64,000 bases of DNA from Chryseobacterium sp. SORGH_AS_0447 (lineage in GTDB: Bacteria > Bacteroidota > Bacteroidia > Flavobacteriales > Weeksellaceae), in contig NZ_JAUTAR010000001.1 of the NCBI RefSeq assembly GCF_030818695.1, positions 1 through 64,000 on the forward strand, in the 5' to 3' direction. Of the stretch, positions 59,578-64,000 are shown piece after piece. The notes under the pieces are model-generated. The model did no database searches. It saw only the letters and a list, made by a program, of their open reading frames with translations, and had not been told where the DNA came from. The stretch's first letter is position 1, and every line of letters begins with the position of its first letter. A program made the position numbers and the translations under genes.

Positions 59578-62500
59578 TTACTTCAATTTCTTCTTCACAG
59601 CCACTTCTTCATAAACTTCAAGAATATCGCCTTGTTCAATGTCGTTATATCCTTTAAGGTTCAATCCGCATTCGTAGCCTTTAGTCACTTCTTTTACGTC
59701 ATCTTTGAAACGTTTTAAGCTTTCCAGCTCTCCTTCGAATTTAACGATGCCGTCTCTTAGCAAACGTACTTTTGACTGTCTCGTGACTTTACCGGTAAGA
59801 ACCATACAACCTGCAATGGTACCTACTTTAGAAATTTTGAATACTTCTCTGATCTCTACGTTACCGATCACTTGCTCCTGAATTTCAGGAGAAAGCATTC
59901 CTTCCATCGCTTCTTTTACTTCATCGATGGCTTTGTAGATGATAGAATAGGTTCTGATTTCAATTTCTTCACGGTCTGCAAGTTCTTTTGCATTCGCACC
60001 TGCCCTTACGTTGAATCCAATGATAATGGCATCGGATGCAGCAGCTAAGTTAATATCGGACTCAGTAATCTGTCCAACCCCTGAGTGAAGGATTTTCACA
60101 CTGATCTCTTCTGTTGACAATCTCTGTAACTGATCAGAAAGTGCTTCTACAGAACCATCCACGTCACCTTTAAGGATAATGTTCAGTTCCTTGAATTCAC
60201 CTAAGGCAATACGTCTTCCCAATTCTTCAAGCGTTGTATGCTTTTTCGTTCTGATGGATAATTCTCTCTGAAGCTGCTCTCTCTTGTTGGCAATGGCCTT
60301 ACCTTCGCTTTCATCAGCATAAACACGGAATTTATCTCCCGCAGTAGGCGCTCCGTCAAGACCCAAGATCGTGGCAGGAATTGAAGGTCCTGCTTCCGCA
60401 AGATTTTTCCCTCTTTCATCAAGCAAAGCTTTTACTTTACCATGGTTTTTACCTGCTACTACATAGTCTCCGACTTTTAGCGTTCCGGACTGTACCAACA
60501 TCGTGGCTACATACCCTCTTCCTTTATCCAATGATGCTTCAATTACAACTCCGTTTGCAGAACGTGCAGGATTAGCTTTCAATTCCAGTAATTCTGCCTG
60601 TAGCAATACTTTCTCCAATAACAGATCTATATTGTTACCCATTTTTGCTGAAATTTCCTGTGCCTGAACATTTCCTCCCCACTCTTCTACAAGAACCGGC
60701 GGGTTTAAACCAGAAAGCTGCTGACGGATATTATCCGGATTCGCATTCGGCTTATCAACTTTATTGATAGCGATGATCATCGGTACTCCCGCAGCCTGTG
60801 CGTGAGAGACTGCTTCTTTAGTCTGAGGCATTACATCATCATCGGCAGCAATTACAATAATTGCAATATCCGTAATCTGCGCACCCCTTGCTCTCATCGC
60901 CGTAAAGGCTTCGTGACCAGGTGTATCCAAGAAGGTAATTCGCTGACCATTTTCCAGCTTCACGTTATAGGCTCCGATATGCTGGGTAATTCCTCCGGAT
61001 TCCCCTGCGATAACGTTAGTTTTTCTGATATAATCCAACAATGAAGTTTTACCGTGGTCAACGTGCCCCATTACAGTAACTACCGGTGCTCTTGGTACTA
61101 GGTTCTCTTCATTATCGATTTCCTCATCTGCCTCTGCTTCTTCAAGATCCGCATCAGAGAATTCGATCTTATAACCAAACTCGTCTGCTACCAATAATAA
61201 GGTATCCGCTTCAAGTCTCTGGTTCATGGTAACCATTACTCCTAACGAGAAACAAGCTGAAATAACTTCTGTCGGAGACACATTCATCAAACTCGCCAAT
61301 TCACCTACTGTGATGAATTCCGTTACTTTTAATGTTCTGTCTGCCGCATCAATCTCCTGCTGGCGCTCGTCCTGTTCTCTACGGAAGTTTCTTTTATCTT
61401 TTCTGTGTTTCGCAGATTTAGATTTACCTCCTTTATTGGTTAATTTCTCAAGGGTTTCCTTGATCTGGTTTTTAACTTGTTCGTCGGTCAATTCAACAGG
61501 CATGGTTCTTTGTCCCGGTCTGTTGTTTCCGAAACGGTTGCCGCCGCCCTGACCTGGTGGACGGTTGCCCTGGCCTTGCGGACGATTACCTTGGTTGTTA
61601 CCAAAACGGTTGCCGCCACCCTGGCCTGGTCCACCCTGGCCTTGAGGTCGGTTTCCTTGTCCGCCTCCCTGTTGGTTATTGTTTCCAAAACGGTTGCCGC
61701 CTTGTCCACCTTGCCCTGAAGGTCGGTTTCCACCTGGGCCACCCTGACCTTGCGGACGATTACCCTGATTATTTCCGCCTTGTTGGTTATTGTTTCCACC
61801 CTGCTGGTTGTTACCGCCTGGCTTTTCAATTCTTTTTCTTTTCTTCTTAGCTCCTGCGCCCTGCTTAGGTGCAAACTGAGTCAAGTCGATTTTTTCACCA
61901 ACAATTTTAGGTCCGTCAAGTTTTTGATAAACTGTTTCAATTTTTTGAGGTTCCTGAGATTCCTCTTCAGCTTTCACAGGCTCCACAGGTTTTTCTTCAG
62001 CCGGTTTGGAAACAGGTTTTTCAGCCACAGGCTTTGGAACCTCTTGTACAGGCGCTGATTTTTCCACAGGTTTTTCCTCTTCTTTTTTCTCCTCCATTTT
62101 TGGTTTGTCTTTTTTCACGGGTCTGTTTCTAGACTCGATCTGAGACAAATCTATTTTATCCAGAACTTTGAATTCCTGCTTTTCAGGAGCTGCCTTTACT
62201 TCAGGAGTAGGAGCAACTTCTTCTTTTTTCTCTTCCGCCACAGGTTGTGCCGGAGCAGGAACTTCTTCAACTTCAGGTTTTTTAGGCTCCAAGTCTATTT
62301 TACCTAAAATTTTAGTTTCCGGTTTGTTAGCTTTAGCTCTTATTACTTCAGGGGTTTTCTTTTCCTCAATCTCCAGCTTTTCTTCCGGAACTTTGGTGAT
62401 CACCACCTCATGGGAAGCTTTGCGCTGTTCGCCGTCCTTGGCAAACTCAGCCTCCAATGCAGAATATGCCGCTTCTTCTAATTGAGCGTTAGGATTGCTT

Positions 62501-62595
62501 TCAACCTCAATGCCTTTGGCCTGTAAAAATTCTACTAACCTGGACATCGAAATGTTGAATTCCTTAACCGCTTTATTTAATCTAATTTTTGGCAT
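59578..62595 (-). CDS. infB: Translation initiation factor IF-2
   Basis: 1005 residues. The N-terminal IF2N helix (residues 1-50) is followed by a Pro/Glu/Lys-rich stretch (about 75-255) and a Gly/Asn/Gln-rich stretch (about 255-365), both low complexity. A second IF2N-like domain and the G domain follow ([26 protein letters not shown]), then the C1/C2 domains. IF-2 brings fMet-tRNA to the 30S subunit. It is 80 bp after nusA. Confidence 0.97.
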   Translation of the reverse strand: MPKIRLNKAVKEFNISMSRLVEFLQAKGIEVESNPNAQLEEAAYSALEAEFAKDGEQRKASHEVVITKVPEEKLEIEEKKTPEVIRAKANKPETKILGKIDLEPKKPEVEEVPAPAQPVAEEKKEEVAPTPEVKAAPEKQEFKVLDKIDLSQIESRNRPVKKDKPKMEEKKEEEKPVEKSAPVQEVPKPVAEKPVSKPAEEKPVEPVKAEEESQEPQKIETVYQKLDGPKIVGEKIDLTQFAPKQGAGAKKKRKRIEKPGGNNQQGGNNNQQGGNNQGNRPQGQGGPGGNRPSGQGGQGGNRFGNNNQQGGGQGNRPQGQGGPGQGGGNRFGNNQGNRPQGQGNRPPGQGGGNRFGNNRPGQRTMPVELTDEQVKNQIKETLEKLTNKGGKSKSAKHRKDKRNFRREQDERQQEIDAADRTLKVTEFITVGELASLMNVSPTEVISACFSLGVMVTMNQRLEADTLLLVADEFGYKIEFSDADLEEAEADEEIDNEENLVPRAPVVTVMGHVDHGKTSLLDYIRKTNVIAGESGGITQHIGAYNVKLENGQRITFLDTPGHEAFTAMRARGAQITDIAIIVIAADDDVMPQTKEAVSHAQAAGVPMIIAINKVDKPNANPDNIRQQLSGLNPPVLVEEWGGNVQAQEISAKMGNNIDLLLEKVLLQAELLELKANPARSANGVVIEASLDKGRGYVATMLVQSGTLKVGDYVVAGKNHGKVKALLDERGKNLAEAGPSIPATILGLDGAPTAGDKFRVYADESEGKAIANKREQLQRELSIRTKKHTTLEELGRRIALGEFKELNIILKGDVDGSVEALSDQLQRLSTEEISVKILHSGVGQITESDINLAAASDAIIIGFNVRAGANAKELADREEIEIRTYSIIYKAIDEVKEAMEGMLSPEIQEQVIGNVEIREVFKISKVGTIAGCMVLTGKVTRQSKVRLLRDGIVKFEGELESLKRFKDDVKEVTKGYECGLNLKGYNDIEQGDILEVYEEVAVKKKLK

Positions 62596-62675
62596 CTATA
62601 TTATTTACTATTTTTTTTAATTCTTAAAATTAAAGTATTTCTTTTTTACTGTTTATTAAAATTTACTTAAAAATC

Positions 62676-63911
62676 TTAATCCTCGAATTCTTCTCTAAGA
62701 ATACGTTTTACTTCTTCAATAGTTTCCTCTTCAAGATCAACCATATTAAGCAAGCTCTCAGTTTCTTTATCTAAAACCGATTTTGCAGTTGTAAGACCTA
62801 CTTTCTTAAATTCATCCAAAATCCACTGCTCGATATCGTCATTGAATTCTCTTAATTCAACATCATCATCTTCGCTGGACTCTCTGTGTACATCGATTTC
62901 GTAACCTGTCAACCAAGAAGCAAGTCTGATATTCTGACCTTGTTTACCGATTACTTTGGAAATCTCTTCAACCGGAGTATATACCAATGCATATTGCTGC
63001 TCCTCATTGATGTCAATTTTATTGATGGTAACATTTCCTAAAGCTCTCTTCACAAGAATCTCAGGGTTTTTAGACCACTGAATAACGTCGATGTTCTCAT
63101 TTCTCAACTCTCTTACCACGCCATGAATTCTCGATCCTTTTACCCCTACACAGGCTCCTACCGGATCTATTCTGTCATCGTAAGCATCTACTGCAATCTT
63201 CGCTTTTTCTCCAGGAATTCTTACCGCTTTTTTAAGCATAATAGTTCCGTCCTGGATTTCAGGAATTTCCAGCTCTAATAGTTTTTCTAAGAATTTAGGT
63301 GCAGTTCTGGAAATAATAATCTGCGGTTTTGAACCTTTGAAATCTACTGTTTCAACAATAGCTCTGATATTCTCACCTTTTTTAAAGAAATCGGATGGAA
63401 TCTGATTTTCTTTCGGCAAAATGAATTCGTTATCTTCATCATCAAGCAAAATTACATGCTTGTGACGGATATGATGGATTTCCCCTACTACGATCTCTCC
63501 GATCCGGTCCTTAAACTGCTCATACAACATGGCATTGTTGTGCTCCTGCAATTTTGTAGCCAAGATCTGCTTTAGCGTTAGAATATTTCTTCTTCCCAAT
63601 TGGGCAACAGGAATTTCCATCGTAAAATCTTCACCTACCTCGAAAGTCGGATCGATTTTCTTAGCTTCAGAAATCTCGATTTCCAGATCATCATCCTCAG
63701 ACATTTCGTCTTCCACAATAGTTTTATTCAAAAATATCTGAAAATCTCCTTTATCAGGGTTTACAATTACATCAAAATGATCATCCGAATCGTATCTTTT
63801 TCTCAAAAGTGTCTTTAGAGAATCTTCAATAATTGCCATAAGATCAATCTTACTGATCCCTTTTTCGTCTTTAAAATCACCGAAGGATTCAATCAACGCT
63901 ATATTGTCCAT
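62676..63911 (-). CDS. nusA: Transcription termination/antitermination factor NusA
   Basis: 411 residues: N-terminal RNA-polymerase-binding domain, S1 domain (GEIVVGEIHHIRHKHVILL), then two KH domains (DPVGACVGVKGSRIHGVVREL, KVIGKQGQNIRLASWLTGYEI). No extra C-terminal acidic repeats, unlike E. coli NusA. It lies between rimP and infB as in most bacteria. Confidence 0.97.
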   Translation of the reverse strand: MDNIALIESFGDFKDEKGISKIDLMAIIEDSLKTLLRKRYDSDDHFDVIVNPDKGDFQIFLNKTIVEDEMSEDDDLEIEISEAKKIDPTFEVGEDFTMEIPVAQLGRRNILTLKQILATKLQEHNNAMLYEQFKDRIGEIVVGEIHHIRHKHVILLDDEDNEFILPKENQIPSDFFKKGENIRAIVETVDFKGSKPQIIISRTAPKFLEKLLELEIPEIQDGTIMLKKAVRIPGEKAKIAVDAYDDRIDPVGACVGVKGSRIHGVVRELRNENIDVIQWSKNPEILVKRALGNVTINKIDINEEQQYALVYTPVEEISKVIGKQGQNIRLASWLTGYEIDVHRESSEDDDVELREFNDDIEQWILDEFKKVGLTTAKSVLDKETESLLNMVDLEEETIEEVKRILREEFED

Positions 63912-63925
63912 TTACTTTTTTTCTT

Positions 63926-64000
63926 TTAAAATTTAATTGTTACTAATGCTTTCTTAATCTCAGAGTACGGAATTTCTTTTTCCTCCTCCACATCTACTTT
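63926..64000 (-). CDS. rimP: Ribosome maturation factor RimP, C-terminal fragment
   Basis: Only the last 24 codons are inside the window (ending EKEIPYSEIKKALVTIKF), typical of the RimP C-terminal SH3-like domain. The stop codon is 14 bp before nusA. The rest lies beyond the right edge. Confidence 0.85.
   Translation of the reverse strand, partial: KVDVEEEKEIPYSEIKKALVTIKF

Noticed and set aside
61500..61835. CRISPR-like or minisatellite array
   Set aside because: The repeats are in frame inside infB and encode the Gly/Asn/Gln-rich segment; there are no spacers.

Overview
The window is chromosomal DNA from a member of the Bacteroidota, most likely class Flavobacteriia and close to Chryseobacterium (Weeksellaceae). 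Supporting signs: many genes are preceded by the Bacteroidota -7 element TAnnTTTG and no gene relies on a Shine-Dalgarno site; family markers of the group are present (GLPGLI protein, SusC/SusD pair, GYDIA-type GHMP kinase, Bacteroidota-type LptD, BshC, CzcA fused to a TolC domain, DUF6660); and base composition is AT-rich. Species cannot be fixed from the sequence alone.

Layout. 1-5.1 kb: end of a gene entering from the left, a 900-residue secreted helical-repeat protein, a small iron-permease-like protein and a GLPGLI protein with the decayed tail of a paralogue beside it. 5.2-8.6 kb: the str operon rpsL-rpsG-fusA-rpsJ, in which rpsJ is followed by a terminator rather than by rplC. 8.7-17.6 kb: housekeeping genes (GT-C-like membrane protein, dps, pncB, DUF5995, SGNH hydrolase, rmuC, TrmH-type methyltransferase) and one very AT-rich orphan membrane gene. 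17.7-28.6 kb: envelope and stress genes (small lipoprotein, two-gene membrane/lipoprotein operon, 5-formyl-THF cyclo-ligase, trhO with an extra C-terminal domain, HtrA/Deg protease, RidA, LptD, cell-wall amidase). 28.6-29.6 kb: three tRNA-Glu genes and rpsT, followed by a GC-rich intergenic element.

30-45 kb is a dense metal and redox region, nearly all on the minus strand: an MbnP lipoprotein, a di-haem MauG/MbnH-type peroxidase and a cysteine-tagged barrel protein; a secreted Fe/Mn superoxide dismutase; a SCO protein overlapping a YHS lipoprotein; a P1B-type Zn/Cd ATPase, a Fur-family regulator, a CzcB-type adaptor and a CzcA-TolC fusion pump; and three small cysteine-containing exported proteins that share a C-terminal Pro-Pro motif. 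Two perfect TGCAAT-N3-ATTGCA dyads lie exactly 13 bp upstream of the -7 elements of the pump and ATPase promoters. I infer a Fur/Zur-like regulon controlling divalent-metal efflux.

45-64 kb: aroQ, pckA, a GHMP kinase with fabD, a four-LysM periplasmic-binding protein, bshC with a putative porin, a SusC/SusD pair, and the infB-nusA-rimP operon, which runs off the right edge. Apart from the metal region this is ordinary core genome. Interspersed intergenic repeats (29.7, 34.1 and 36.0 kb) and several promoters placed almost on top of start codons are the other points of interest.
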